DNA of 64,000 bases from Phenylobacterium parvum (GCF_003150835.1 NZ_CP029479.1:2331501-2395500), one strand, 5' to 3'; counted from the stretch's first letter, positions 25,147 to 34,099 are shown. Notes: generated by a model not told the origin, from the letters alone. A program made the numbers and translations.

Positions 25147-26988
25147 TCAGTCGGCGCCGTCTGTGAACTGCAGGGCCGCCAGCCGGGCGTAAAGACCGCC
25201 CCGAGCCGTCAGTTCAGCGTGGGAGCCGGTCTCCACGACCCGGCCCTCATCCATCACGACGATGCGGTCGGCCTTGAGCACCGTGGCCAGCCGGTGGGCG
25301 ATCACCAGGGTGGTCCGGCCGCGCATGGCCTCGTCCAGGGCCTCCTGGACCAGCTTCTCGTTCTCGGCGTCCAGGGCGCTGGTCGCTTCGTCCAGCAGAA
25401 GGATAGGCGCCTGGCGCACCAGGGCGCGGGCGATGGCAAGGCGCTGCCTCTGGCCGCCTGAAAGTCCCCTCGCCCGTTCGCCGAGGGCAGAGCCGAATCC
25501 TTCGGGAAGGGCCTCGATGAAGGTTTCCGCCTGGGCGGCGCGGGCCGCGGCGCGCACGTCCGCCTCGCTGGCCCCGTCCCGACCGAAGGCGATGTTCTCG
25601 GCAGCCGAGCCGGAGAAGAGCGGGCTGTCCTGGGCCACCAGGGCGGCCTGGGCGCGGATGTCCCGGGGGTCGGCCTGGCGCAGGTCCACCCCGTCGATCC
25701 GAACGACGCCGGAAGACGGATCGTAGAACCGCAGGAGCAGGCGGAAGACGGTGCTTTTCCCCGCGCCTGAGGGGCCCACGAGGGCGACGCGCTCACCGGG
25801 GGCCACGGTGAGGGTCAGGCCCTTCAGGGCCGGGTTCGCCTCACGGCCGGGATAGGCGAAGACCACCTCCTCGAAGCGGATCTCGCCCCGGCCGGGCAGC
25901 TTCTGGGGATCGGCCGGCGGGGCGATCCCGGGCCGGGCGGACAGGAGCTCGGCGATCCGCTCCATGGCCCCGGCCGCCTTCTGGACATCGCCCCACATCT
26001 CGCCGAGGGCGCCGACGGAGCTGGCGGCGAAAACCGAGAGGAAGGCGAACTGGAACAGGGCGCCCCAGGTCAGTTCCCCCCTCTGGCCGGCGTGGACGCC
26101 CAGCCAGAAGACCGCCACGACCCCGCCGAAGACCAGCACGATGGCCGCCGCCGTCATCACCGCCCGGGCGGACATCCGGCGAAGCGAGGTGCGGAATGAA
26201 CGCTCCACCGCCGCGCCGAAGCGCTCGGAAGCGGCCTGCTCGCGACCGAAGGCCTGGACCGTCTCCAGGGCGTCCAGCGTCTCGCCCGCGTGGCCCACGG
26301 CCCGGGCGAACTCGTCCTGGGTGGCCGTGGTCAGGTTTCGGAGCGGGCGGGCGAAGAGGAAGAGGGGCACGACCACGACCGGGATGATCAGCAGCACGAG
26401 CAAGGTCAGCTTGGGGCTGACCAGCAGCATGAGGGCCAGGGCGCCGATCAGGATCAGGATGTTGCGCAGGAAGATCGAGGCCGAGGTCGCCAGCAGGTTC
26501 TCGATGATCTGGATGTCGGTGGTCAGGCGCGACAGGACCTCGCCGGTCCGGGTGGCCATGAAGAAGGCGGGGTCGAGGGTCAGGATGTGGCCGTAGACGT
26601 TTTTGCGGAGGTCCGCGACGATCCGCTCGCCCAGGCGCGTCACCCAGTAATAGCGAAGGGCCGTGAACAGGCCGAGGGCGACGGCCACCCCGCCCAGGAG
26701 CCAGAACCAGGGGTCCACCGAGGCCGAGCTGCGTTGCGAGGTCAGGTGCTCCACCAGCAGGCGGATGGCGCCGCTCATGCCCAGGGTGGTCGCCGAGGTC
26801 GCCACCATGAGCAGGCAGGCGATGAAGGTCTCGAACCCGTGGGCTTTCAGGATGGGCCAGAGGGTCGAAAGGGCCTTGAGGTTACGGGTCGAGCTCCGGC
26901 GCTCGGCCGCCGCCTCCATGTCCTGGGCCAGGGCGCCGCCCGCGCTGGGGCGGCCATCCACCGGAGATTCTACGGAACTGTCGGACAT
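25147..26988 (-). CDS. ABC transporter, fused permease and ATPase (exporter type)
   Basis: 613 residues: a six-helix exporter membrane domain (LSTLWPILKAHGFETF, TLDPAFFMATRTGEVLSRLT with the intracellular coupling loop, and GVVAVFWLGVHAGQRGELTWG) and a complete nucleotide-binding domain with Walker A GPSGAGKST, Q-loop VAQDSPLF, signature LSGGQRQRLA, Walker B ILLLDEATSALD and switch AHRLAT. All catalytic elements are canonical, so it should function as a homodimer. It resembles lipid A/multidrug (MsbA-like) half-transporters. The start at 26988 is chosen over an in-frame GTG at 26997. Confidence 0.9.
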   Translation of the reverse strand: MSDSSVESPVDGRPSAGGALAQDMEAAAERRSSTRNLKALSTLWPILKAHGFETFIACLLMVATSATTLGMSGAIRLLVEHLTSQRSSASVDPWFWLLGGVAVALGLFTALRYYWVTRLGERIVADLRKNVYGHILTLDPAFFMATRTGEVLSRLTTDIQIIENLLATSASIFLRNILILIGALALMLLVSPKLTLLVLLIIPVVVVPLFLFARPLRNLTTATQDEFARAVGHAGETLDALETVQAFGREQAASERFGAAVERSFRTSLRRMSARAVMTAAAIVLVFGGVVAVFWLGVHAGQRGELTWGALFQFAFLSVFAASSVGALGEMWGDVQKAAGAMERIAELLSARPGIAPPADPQKLPGRGEIRFEEVVFAYPGREANPALKGLTLTVAPGERVALVGPSGAGKSTVFRLLLRFYDPSSGVVRIDGVDLRQADPRDIRAQAALVAQDSPLFSGSAAENIAFGRDGASEADVRAAARAAQAETFIEALPEGFGSALGERARGLSGGQRQRLAIARALVRQAPILLLDEATSALDAENEKLVQEALDEAMRGRTTLVIAHRLATVLKADRIVVMDEGRVVETGSHAELTARGGLYARLAALQFTDGAD

Positions 26989-27109
26989 CAGGACCACGCC
27001 CTTGCTCTACCGGCGCCCTTTGCTGTAGAAGGCGCGCTTTCCGCTCCCCGGCTGGCCGGCGGGCGGCGGACTCAAAACTGGCCGCTCCTTTACGTCGGAT
27101 GCTCCCGAG

Positions 27110-27334
27110 ATGAAACAAGACACCCATCCCGACTATCACTTCATCACCGTGGTGATGACCGACGGCTCCAGCTACCAGACGCGCTCGACCTACGGGAAGG
27201 AGGGCGCGACCCTCAACCTGGACATCGATCCCAAGACCCATCCGGCCTGGACGGGCGGAAACCAGCAGCTGCTGGACCGCGGCGGTCGCGTGTCGCGGTT
27301 CAACGCCAAGTTCGGCGGCTTCACCCGCAAGTAG
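27110..27334 (+). CDS. rpmE: 50S ribosomal protein L31
   Basis: 74 residues, starting [19 protein letters not shown] and ending [13 protein letters not shown], a clear L31 match. It lacks the four-cysteine zinc motif, as is usual in alphaproteobacterial L31. It is divergent from the ABC exporter (121 bp between the starts) and convergent with the RcdA-like gene, with 3 bp between stops. Confidence 0.97.
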   Translation: MKQDTHPDYHFITVVMTDGSSYQTRSTYGKEGATLNLDIDPKTHPAWTGGNQQLLDRGGRVSRFNAKFGGFTRK

Positions 27335-27337
27335 GCT

Positions 27338-27832
27338 TCAGCCTGCGAAGGCGGACCTCAGCCGGTCCAGCTGGGAGGCCACCGGGTTGGCCGGGGCCTC
27401 CACCTCCACGTACATCTGCCGGTCCATCCGGCTGACCCTCTCGAAGAGGCGGTCGACCCTGCGCGAGAGGTTGGCCAGGGCCTCGGGCAGGCGAGGCGAC
27501 AGGCGCACCGGCGTGTGGGCGCCCAGCCGGTATCGGGGCTCGGCGGCGATCTCCGCCGGGGTCTCGCCATCCCGGACCGATTTCTGGACCAGCAGCCAGG
27601 AGGCGACCTGCATCAGGCGGGTCGTCAGGCGCATGCTTTCGGCGGCGTAATCCGAGGCCGCCTCGCGGCTCAGGCGGCGGGCCTCGAGGCGGCCGGCGCC
27701 GTCAAGATAGGCGGACGCCTCGCCCACCAGGTCCATGCCCTCGCGGTAGGTGCGCTCGAACAGCTCGGCGGCGGCCTGGTCAAGGACGACCCCGGCCCTG
27801 GGGGCGAGCGCCGGTCGTGCTCCCGAGTTCAT
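27338..27832 (-). CDS. rcdA: DUF1465 family protein, RcdA-like (regulator of CtrA degradation)
   Basis: 164 residues, helical bundle. DUF1465 hallmarks are LDQAAAELFERTYREGMDLV, DYAAESMRLTTRLMQVASWL, VQKSVRDGETPAEIAAEPRY and LPEALANLSRRVDRLFERVS. The founding member, Caulobacter RcdA, is an adaptor that brings substrates such as the cell-cycle regulator CtrA to the ClpXP protease at the pole. Known RcdA has a longer C-terminal tail; this protein ends shortly after the last helix. The assignment to RcdA rests on family, not on strict orthology. Confidence 0.75.
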   Translation of the reverse strand: MNSGARPALAPRAGVVLDQAAAELFERTYREGMDLVGEASAYLDGAGRLEARRLSREAASDYAAESMRLTTRLMQVASWLLVQKSVRDGETPAEIAAEPRYRLGAHTPVRLSPRLPEALANLSRRVDRLFERVSRMDRQMYVEVEAPANPVASQLDRLRSAFAG

Positions 27833-27925
27833 CCCTGGCTCCTTCCCGGGACTCCCCGGGGCCTGACGATTCGCGTTCTCGCCAGTCCTGCCTGACGGCT
27901 TTCCGCCGGGTCGGCAAGGGGGGCT

Positions 27926-28132
27926 TTAGCCGCCGGGCTTCCGGAACAGGGCGTCCGCCGCCTCGCGACCGGCGGCCTTGCGCCCGATCTGGGCCCTGCA
28001 GCGGTCGATCTCACCCTCCAGAAGGGCGATGCGTTCCTCAAGGTCGCCCACCGAGAAGAGCTCGAGATCCTCCTTCAGCGCCGGCTCAAGGGCGGCGCCC
28101 CGGCCGCGCCGGACCTCCTCGGCTTCATCCAT
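27926..28132 (-). CDS. DUF1192 small protein
   Basis: 68 residues. DUF1192 pattern: acidic start MDEAEEVRRGRGAALEP, then the heptad-like helix LFSVGDLEERIALLEGEI and a lysine/arginine-rich end. A short coiled coil is likely. The family is almost limited to Alphaproteobacteria and has no assigned function. It sits 93 bp upstream of the RcdA-like gene on the same strand. The ATG at 28132 begins the conserved pattern. Confidence 0.85.
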   Translation of the reverse strand: MDEAEEVRRGRGAALEPALKEDLELFSVGDLEERIALLEGEIDRCRAQIGRKAAGREAADALFRKPGG

Positions 28133-28227
28133 GACGGCCCCCTGATCTCCACGCGCCCCTTGGCGGCTTCCCGAACTTGGTTCTATCTGGCGCCACAGCC
28201 CGGAAGGGCGCAAGCGGGGGTGGACGG

Positions 28228-29208
28228 ATGGACCAGGCGATGATGACGGCGATCGCCGTCGAGGGCGGACGCGGGGGTCCCGAGGCCCTGAAGCCCATCC
28301 AGCTCGCGGCGCCGACGCCCCAGGCCGGCGAGATCCTCATCCGCGTGGCGGCGGCCGGCGTGAACCGGCCGGACCTGCTCCAGCGCATGGGCGGATATCC
28401 CCCACCCCCCGGCGCCCCCGACACCCTTGGCCTGGAGGTCGCCGGCGAGGTCGTGACCGGCGCCGGGCGCTGGCGGCCCGGGGACCGGGTCTGCGCCCTG
28501 CTGGGTGGCGGCGGCTATGCCGGGTACGCGGTGGTCGACGCCCGCCACGCCCTGCCCGTCCCGGACGGCCTGAGCCTCGTGGAGGCCGCGAGCCTGCCCG
28601 AGACGGTCTTCACGGTCTGGGCCAACGTCTTCGAGCACGGGGCGCTTCAGGCGGGTGAGACCCTGCTGGTCCATGGGGCGACCTCGGGGATCGGCGTCAC
28701 CGCGATCCAGATGGCCAAGGCGGCCGGCGCCCGGGTCATCGCCACCGCCCGGGGCGCGGCCAAGGCCGCAAGGGCGCTTGAACTGGGCGCCGACATCGCC
28801 ATCGACGCCACCGCCGAGGACTTCGGAGCCCGCGTGAAGGCCGAAGGTGGGGCGGACGTGGTCCTCGACATGGTGGGCGGCGACTATTTCGGCCGCGAGC
28901 TGGACGCCCTCAAGACCGGCGGCCGGATCGTCTTCATCGCCTCCCTGGGCGGCGGTGAAGTCGCCCTGCCCATCTTCCGGGTGATGCAGAAGCGGGCGGT
29001 GGTCACCGGCTCGACCCTGCGGCCCCGTTCCGCCGACGAGAAGGCGCGACTGGCGGCCGCCATCGAAGCCCGTGTCTGGCCCTGGATCCTCTCGGGCCTG
29101 GTGCGGCCGGTGGTCGACCAGACCTTCCCGCTCGAGAAGGCCGGCGACGCCCACGCCGCCCTGGAGGCCGGGGATCACGTGGGCAAGATTGTCCTGACCT
29201 GTGGCTGA
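28228..29208 (+). CDS. NAD(P)H quinone oxidoreductase, PIG3 family
   Basis: 326 residues, medium-chain dehydrogenase/reductase superfamily. Motifs: AAGVNRPDLLQRMGGYPPPP (the PIG3/TP53I3 start), LGLEVAGEV, VFTVWANVF, nucleotide site LLVHGATSGIGVTAIQMAK and FIASLGGGEV. It reduces quinones with NADPH. No structural zinc-binding cysteines are seen, as expected. A GGGGG ribosome site precedes the ATG at 28228. Confidence 0.9.
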   Translation: MDQAMMTAIAVEGGRGGPEALKPIQLAAPTPQAGEILIRVAAAGVNRPDLLQRMGGYPPPPGAPDTLGLEVAGEVVTGAGRWRPGDRVCALLGGGGYAGYAVVDARHALPVPDGLSLVEAASLPETVFTVWANVFEHGALQAGETLLVHGATSGIGVTAIQMAKAAGARVIATARGAAKAARALELGADIAIDATAEDFGARVKAEGGADVVLDMVGGDYFGRELDALKTGGRIVFIASLGGGEVALPIFRVMQKRAVVTGSTLRPRSADEKARLAAAIEARVWPWILSGLVRPVVDQTFPLEKAGDAHAALEAGDHVGKIVLTCG

Positions 29209-29293
29209 AGCCCGGGATCGTCCGGGCGGGGGCGCGGGCGGATAGCCTTGAAACCGGATTGAGTATCGGCCCGCGTCAGGCGCCGGTACCAGC

Positions 29294-29361
29294 TTGACAA
29301 AGTCCCGACGCCGTCATGCTCTGGCCTCCGGGGGGAAGGAACGGCCGGACATCAGTCCGGC
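29294..29361 (+). promoter_or_regulatory. Possible promoter and dyad before the GPH transporter gene
   Basis: TTGACA at 29294-29299 is a good -35 element, but no strong -10 follows at normal spacing. Downstream lies a perfect 7-bp inverted repeat GCCGGAC-ATCA-GTCCGGC at 29344-29361, 27 bp before the ATG at 29389. It could be an operator or an mRNA hairpin near the ribosome site (GGGAGGCGG). Confidence 0.35.
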
Positions 29362-29388
29362 TGCAAACCCGTAGTAGCGGGAGGCGGC

Positions 29389-30846
29389 ATGACCGTTCAG
29401 GACGTTGGGGAAGACCAGGAGCCTTTGGGGTCCTATCGCCGGGGACTGCCTTTCCAGACCAAGGCCTTTTTCGGGATTGGCTCGGTGGCCAACGGCGCCT
29501 ACGGAGCCCTCGCCGGCCTGACCATGTTCTTCTACAGCCAGGTGGTCGGCGTGCCTCCGCACATCGCCAGCCTGGCCATCTCGGCCGTCATCTTCATCGA
29601 TGGTTTCTGGGACCCCCTGATCGGGCATGGCTCCGACCAGTTCCGCTCGCGAATCGGCCGGCGGCACCCCTTCATCTACCTGGCCCTCCTGCTGATTCCC
29701 GTGGCCCTCTTCCTGAGGTGGCACCCGCCCGGCTGGGAGGCGTCGGCCATGTTCTGGTACATCCTCGGCACGGGGCTTTTCCTGAACCTCGCCTGGAGTC
29801 TCTACGAGGTCCCCTCGGGGGCCCTGGCGCCTGAACTGGCGCCCGACTACCACGACCGGACCGTCCTGCTGGGCTATCGCTGGATGCTCGGCTCCCTCGG
29901 CACCGCCCTTGCGACCGTGCTGATCTACGGCATCTTCCTCAAGAAGACCCCTGAACACCCCGTGGGCCAGCTCAACGCCGACGGCTACGGGCCCCTGTCC
30001 CTCGCCATCACCCTGATCTTCCTGGCTGCGGGCCTGACCATGGCCCTGGGCACGCAGAAGAAGGCGGCGGGCTTCCACCAGCGCGCCCACGAGCCCGGCA
30101 GGACCTTCAAGGACGACTGGCGCGACGCCCTTGTCACCCTGACCAACCGCAACTTCCTCGTCGCCCTGATGGCCCAGGTGATCGCGGGCCTGGCCTTTGG
30201 CATCGCCGCGGGACTGACCCTCTATTTCCAGACCTACCTCTGGGAACTGAAGGCGCAGGACATCCTGGTCCTGACCCTGCTGGGCATTCCCGGGCCCATT
30301 TTCGGCGGCATCATCGCGCCGCGCCTGGCCCGGCGTTTCGGCAAGAAGAAGGCGGCCATGGGCCTCTTCCTCACCAGCGTGATCTTCGGCCACACGCCCA
30401 TGTTCCTGAAGCTGATCGGCGTGCTGCAGCTCAACGGGACCCCGGCCCTGCTCTGGGTCCTGGCCGCCTTCACCTTCGTACAGACCGTCAGCGCCATCGC
30501 CGGCTACATCCTGGCCTCGTCGATGATCGGCGACATCGTCGAGGAGGTACAGGTCCGCACCGGGCGCCGGGCCGAGGGCCTCCTGACCACGGCCGACAGC
30601 CTGCCCAGCAAGATCGTCAACGCCATCGCCGCACTGATCCCGGGCCTGATCCTCACCGCCGTGGCCTTCCCCACCAAGGCCCAGCCCAGTGAAAAGACCA
30701 TGGAGCTGATCACCCAGGTGGCCTGGCTCTACCTCCCCACGGTGATCATCCTTTTCCTGGCCTCCATCGCGAGCTGGAGCTTCTACCGCCTGGATGAGGA
30801 AAGCCACGCGCGGAACCTCGAGACCATTGCAGGCGATCGGTCTTGA
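29389..30846 (+). CDS. MFS transporter, GPH (MelB-like) family
   Basis: 485 residues with about 12 membrane segments. The opening (TKAFFGIGSVANGAYGALAG, FYSQVVGVPPHIASLAISAV, DPLIGHGSDQFRSRIGRRHP) carries the D-x-x-x-G-x-x-S/D motif and RxGRRxP loop of the glycoside-pentoside-hexuronide:cation symporters. A central VGQLNADGYGPLSLAITL loop and the repeat-like QVIAGLAFGIAAGLTLYFQ follow. The family brings sugars or related solutes in with a cation; in catabolic clusters of this kind it may carry other organic solutes. The stop overlaps the TTG start of the crotonase gene. Confidence 0.85.
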   Translation: MTVQDVGEDQEPLGSYRRGLPFQTKAFFGIGSVANGAYGALAGLTMFFYSQVVGVPPHIASLAISAVIFIDGFWDPLIGHGSDQFRSRIGRRHPFIYLALLLIPVALFLRWHPPGWEASAMFWYILGTGLFLNLAWSLYEVPSGALAPELAPDYHDRTVLLGYRWMLGSLGTALATVLIYGIFLKKTPEHPVGQLNADGYGPLSLAITLIFLAAGLTMALGTQKKAAGFHQRAHEPGRTFKDDWRDALVTLTNRNFLVALMAQVIAGLAFGIAAGLTLYFQTYLWELKAQDILVLTLLGIPGPIFGGIIAPRLARRFGKKKAAMGLFLTSVIFGHTPMFLKLIGVLQLNGTPALLWVLAAFTFVQTVSAIAGYILASSMIGDIVEEVQVRTGRRAEGLLTTADSLPSKIVNAIAALIPGLILTAVAFPTKAQPSEKTMELITQVAWLYLPTVIILFLASIASWSFYRLDEESHARNLETIAGDRS

Positions 30847-31571
30847 GCGACGCGCCAGTTCTGGCGATCCCGCATGAAGGCTGGGGCGAACTGGTCCTGA
30901 ACCGGCCCGGCCGCCGCAACGCCCTCGCCCCGGACTCCGCCGCCGCCCTCCGTGAGGGACTTTCCACCCTGCTCGCAGGCGGGGCGCGCGTCGTCCTGCT
31001 GAGGGGCGAAGGCGGGACCTTCTGCTCGGGCCTCGACGTCGACCTCTTCCAGGGCGGAGCGGGCGCGGCCTGGGCCTCCGACTGGACGGGCTTCCACCGG
31101 GACCTCCACGCCTGCCCCGCCGTGGTGATCTGCGCCCTCGAGCGCTACGCCATCAACGCCGGCGCGGCCCTGGCCCTGGGCTCGGACCTGATGGTGGCGG
31201 GCGAGGACGCGATCCTGACCGTGGGCGAGGCGGCGATCGGCATGCACGCCCCGATGAACCTGGCCTGGCTGAGGCTGAAGGCCCCCGAGTCCGTGGCCGC
31301 CCAACTGGCCCTTGGCGCCGGCCGGATGGGCGGGGCGGACCTGCACCGCCTGGGCCTGGCCTGGGCCCTCGTCCCCGACGGGGAGGTACACGACCACGCC
31401 CGGGCGGCGGCCGTCCGGATGGCGGGGTGGCATGCGGGAACCCTGGCGGGGATCAAGGCCGCCCTGCGCCGTCCCATACCCGAAGGCGGCGATGTCTTCG
31501 GCGCCGTCCAGGCCCGTCCCGGACAGGGCGGCGCGGCGCCCACGCGGATCGCGGCCGACCGCCGACCTTGA
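30843..31571 (+). CDS. Enoyl-CoA hydratase/isomerase family (crotonase)
   Basis: 242 residues. The fold signature is present (LVLNRPGRRNALAP, VVLLRGEGGTFCSGLDVDLF, ALERYAINAGAALALGSDL, GEAAIGMHAPMNLAWLRL). The first oxyanion-hole peptide (CSGLD) is normal; the second region (ERYAINAGAALA) replaces the usual GxxxGGG by NAGA, so specificity may differ. It begins with TTG in a four-base overlap with the transporter stop (TTGA), so coupling to the transporter is likely. No other start suits the conserved N-terminus. Confidence 0.75.
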   Translation: MSDAPVLAIPHEGWGELVLNRPGRRNALAPDSAAALREGLSTLLAGGARVVLLRGEGGTFCSGLDVDLFQGGAGAAWASDWTGFHRDLHACPAVVICALERYAINAGAALALGSDLMVAGEDAILTVGEAAIGMHAPMNLAWLRLKAPESVAAQLALGAGRMGGADLHRLGLAWALVPDGEVHDHARAAAVRMAGWHAGTLAGIKAALRRPIPEGGDVFGAVQARPGQGGAAPTRIAADRRP

Positions 31572-31598
31572 CATACCCCCCGCTCAAATGAGCGTATC
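31568..31598 (+). promoter_or_regulatory. Promoter with palindromic operator before the dehydrogenase gene
   Basis: TTGACA (31568-31573) partly overlaps the end of the crotonase gene. Between it and the presumed -10 (GCGTATC, 31592-31598) lies the palindrome CGCTCAAATGAGCG (31581-31594). A repressor there would block RNA polymerase. Its core CTCA-N2-TGAG recurs at 42076-42085. Confidence 0.45.
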
Positions 31599-31625
31599 GC
31601 CGCCCAGACGCAGAGAGGCGCCCCC

Positions 31626-32765
31626 ATGACCACGACCGTTCCCGACACCTTCCTCCAGCTGCGCTCGGAGGTCACCGCCGACGGCTCCGAGCTGCGCCTG
31701 TCCCTGGCGCGGGTCCCGACGCCGAAGCCAGGCGATGGCGAGGTCCTGGTGCGGGTGCGCGCCACGCCGATCAACCCCTCGGACCTCGGGCTCCTGGTGG
31801 GTCCCGCCGACCTGGAGGCGGCGAAGGTCTCCGGATCGGGCGAGGCCGCCGTCCTGTCCGCACCCATCCCGCCGTCCCTGCGCCGGGCCGTGGCCGCCCG
31901 CGCCGGCGCCGCCCTGCCCGTCGGCAACGAGGGCGCTGGCGAGGTCGTGGCGGCCGGCGCCTCCGCCGCGGCCCAGGCCCTGCTGGGCCGCACCGTGGCC
32001 ATCCTGGGCGGCGAGATGTACGCCGAGTACCGCTGCGTCCGGGCCGCCGACGCCCTGCTGCTGCCGGAAGGTACCGATCCCCGCGACGGCGCCTCCTGCT
32101 TCGTCAATCCGCTGACCGCCCTGGGCATGGTCGAGACCATGAAGCTCGAAGGACATTCCGGCCTCGTCCACACGGCGGCGGCCTCCAACCTCGGCCAGAT
32201 GCTGAACCGCATCTGCCTGGAGGACGGCGTACCCCTGGTGAACATCGTGCGCAGCCCCGCCCAGGCGAAGATCCTGAAGGACCAGGGCGCCAAGATCGTC
32301 TGCGACTCCTCGCAGCCGGACTTCATGGAGAGCCTGGTGGCGGCCCTGACCGAGACCGGCGCCACCCTGGGCTTTGACGCCACAGGCGGCGGCAAGCTGG
32401 CCGGCCAGATCCTCACCGGCATGGAAGTCGCCGCCAACGCCCGCAGCCCGGGCGGCTTCTCGCGCTATGGCTCGACCACGCACAAGCAGGTCTACATCTA
32501 CGGCGGCCTTGACACCGGCCCCACCGAGCTGAACCGCGCCTTCGGGATGGCCTGGGGCCTGGGCGGCTGGCTCCTGACGCCCTTCCTGATCCGCATCGGC
32601 AAGGAGGCCGCCGACCGCCTGCGGGCCCGGGTCGTGGCGGGGCTGAAGACCACCTTCGCCTCGGGCTACACCACCGAGGTCTCGCTCACCGACCTGCTTA
32701 CCCCCGAGGCGGTCCGGGCCTGCAACCGCAAGGCCACCGGAGAGAAGTTCCTCGTCCGTCCGTGA
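31626..32765 (+). CDS. Zinc-binding-type alcohol dehydrogenase/quinone oxidoreductase (MDR)
   Basis: 379 residues. MDR features: VRVRATPINPSDLGLLVG, LPVGNEGAGEVVAAGASAAA, YAEYRCVRAADALLLPEG, FVNPLTALGMVETMKLEGHS, and the nucleotide region TAAASNLGQMLNRICLEDGV. This branch (TAAASNLGQ rather than GGVG) appears beside acyl-CoA catabolic genes; the Zn-ligand cysteines are not seen. Substrate unknown. Promoter with palindrome directly upstream. Confidence 0.75.
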   Translation: MTTTVPDTFLQLRSEVTADGSELRLSLARVPTPKPGDGEVLVRVRATPINPSDLGLLVGPADLEAAKVSGSGEAAVLSAPIPPSLRRAVAARAGAALPVGNEGAGEVVAAGASAAAQALLGRTVAILGGEMYAEYRCVRAADALLLPEGTDPRDGASCFVNPLTALGMVETMKLEGHSGLVHTAAASNLGQMLNRICLEDGVPLVNIVRSPAQAKILKDQGAKIVCDSSQPDFMESLVAALTETGATLGFDATGGGKLAGQILTGMEVAANARSPGGFSRYGSTTHKQVYIYGGLDTGPTELNRAFGMAWGLGGWLLTPFLIRIGKEAADRLRARVVAGLKTTFASGYTTEVSLTDLLTPEAVRACNRKATGEKFLVRP

Positions 32766-32811
32766 CCCCGAAAAGGCCCCGGCGGGACGGGTTTCCGTCG
32801 GGGGATTCACA

Positions 32812-32840
32812 TTGCCAAGGCCGACATGCGCGGCCATAAC
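32812..32840 (+). promoter_or_regulatory. Promoter of the thiolase gene
   Basis: TTGCCA at 32812-32817, exactly 17 bp, then CATAAC at 32835-32840. The start point would fall at about 32847, giving a 20-base leader that contains the strong ribosome site AAGGGAGG (32851-32858). Confidence 0.5.
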
Positions 32841-32866
32841 CGAAGAGATAAAGGGAGGTTCTTCTC

Positions 32867-34039
32867 ATGCGTGAAGCCGTAATCGTTTCCTATGCCCGCA
32901 CGGGCCTGGCCAAGTCCGGCCGGGGCGGGTTCAACATGACGCCGCCGATGTCCATGGCGGCCCACGCGATCAAGCACGCCGTGGAAAAGTCGGGCGTCGA
33001 GAAGGACTTCGTCGAGGACTGCTTCCTCGGCAACAACGCCCACGGCGCCCCGAACATCGGCCGCCAGGCCGCCCTGCTCGCCGGCATGCCCGTGACCACC
33101 GCCGGCGTATCCGTGAACCGCTTCTGCTCGTCCGGCCTGCAGACCATCGCCATGGCCGCCAACCACATCCGTGGCGACGGCGCGGACTGCGTCGTGGCCG
33201 GCGGCGTGGAGAGCATCTCGGTCGGCGGCGGGCGCCTGCCCGCCGAGGCCATGGACCCTGAACTCGCCAAGATCGCCCCGGCCATCTACATGGCCATGAT
33301 CGACACCGCCGACATCGTGGCCAAGCGCTACAAGGTCAGCCGCGAGGCCCAGGACGAGTTCTCCCTGCGCTCGCAGGTCCGGATGGCCGCCGCCCAGCAG
33401 GCCAACCTCTTCGCCGACGAAATCGTCCCGATGAAGACCAAGATGAAGCAGGTCAACAAGGAGACGAAGGAAGAGACCATCGTCGACTACGTGGTGAACC
33501 GTGACGAGTGCAACCGTCCCGACACCACCCTCGAGGGCCTCTCCAAGCTCCAGCCCGTCATGGGCGAGGGCAACTTCATCACCGCCGGCAACGCCTCCCA
33601 GCTGTCCGACGGCGCCGCCGCGGTCCTGCTGATGGAAGGCAAGGAAGCCGAGCGCCGGGGCCTCAAGCCCCTCGGCCGTTTCGTTTCCTGGGCCGTCGCC
33701 GGCTGCGAGCCCGACGAGATGGGCATCGGCCCGGTCTTCGCCATTCCGAAGCTCCTGAAGCGGAACGGCCTGAAGGTCGACGACATCGACCTGTGGGAAC
33801 TGAACGAGGCCTTCGCCAGCCAGTGCCTCTACTGCCGCGACCACCTCGGCATCGATCCCGAGAAGTACAATGTGAACGGCGGCTCCATCGCCATCGGCCA
33901 CCCCTTCGGCATGACCGGCGCCCGCCTGACGGGCCACGTCCTGCAGGAAGGCCAGCGCCGCAAGGCCAAGTGGGCCGTGGTGACCATGTGCATCGGCGGC
34001 GGCCAGGGCGGCGCCGGCCTGTTCGAAGTCTACAACTGA
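32867..34039 (+). CDS. Acetyl-CoA acyltransferase (thiolase)
   Basis: 390 residues. Catalytic residues are all in place: acyl-accepting Cys87 (VNRFCSSGLQ), NEAFAS, GHPFG with His345, and the second cysteine in CIGGGQGGA (Cys375). Long substrate-loop region (MKTKMKQVNKETKEET) as in degradative 3-ketoacyl-CoA thiolases. It cleaves 3-ketoacyl-CoA with CoA at the end of a beta-oxidation round. Well-formed promoter and AAGGGAGG ribosome site imply high expression. Convergent with the CoA-transferase gene. Confidence 0.93.
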   Translation: MREAVIVSYARTGLAKSGRGGFNMTPPMSMAAHAIKHAVEKSGVEKDFVEDCFLGNNAHGAPNIGRQAALLAGMPVTTAGVSVNRFCSSGLQTIAMAANHIRGDGADCVVAGGVESISVGGGRLPAEAMDPELAKIAPAIYMAMIDTADIVAKRYKVSREAQDEFSLRSQVRMAAAQQANLFADEIVPMKTKMKQVNKETKEETIVDYVVNRDECNRPDTTLEGLSKLQPVMGEGNFITAGNASQLSDGAAAVLLMEGKEAERRGLKPLGRFVSWAVAGCEPDEMGIGPVFAIPKLLKRNGLKVDDIDLWELNEAFASQCLYCRDHLGIDPEKYNVNGGSIAIGHPFGMTGARLTGHVLQEGQRRKAKWAVVTMCIGGGQGGAGLFEVYN

Positions 34040-34047
34040 TCGGCAAG

Positions 34048-34069
34048 GCCCCCGCCTCCGGGCGGGGGC
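34048..34069. terminator. Hairpin between convergent genes (possible bidirectional terminator)
   Basis: A perfect 9-bp stem, GCCCCCGCC and GGCGGGGGC, with a TCCG loop, 8 bp after the thiolase stop and 31 bp from the end of the CoA-transferase gene. TCCG belongs to the stable UNCG loop family. There is no clear T-run on either side, so termination is probable but not typical. Confidence 0.5.
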
Positions 34070-34099
34070 TGACGCCTCAGCGCCTGTCGTGGCCCGTGC

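Noticed and set aside
29389-30846. Calling the transporter a sugar carrier
   Set aside because: The GPH family fits, but the neighbourhood is CoA catabolism; no sugar gene is near, so the substrate is left open.
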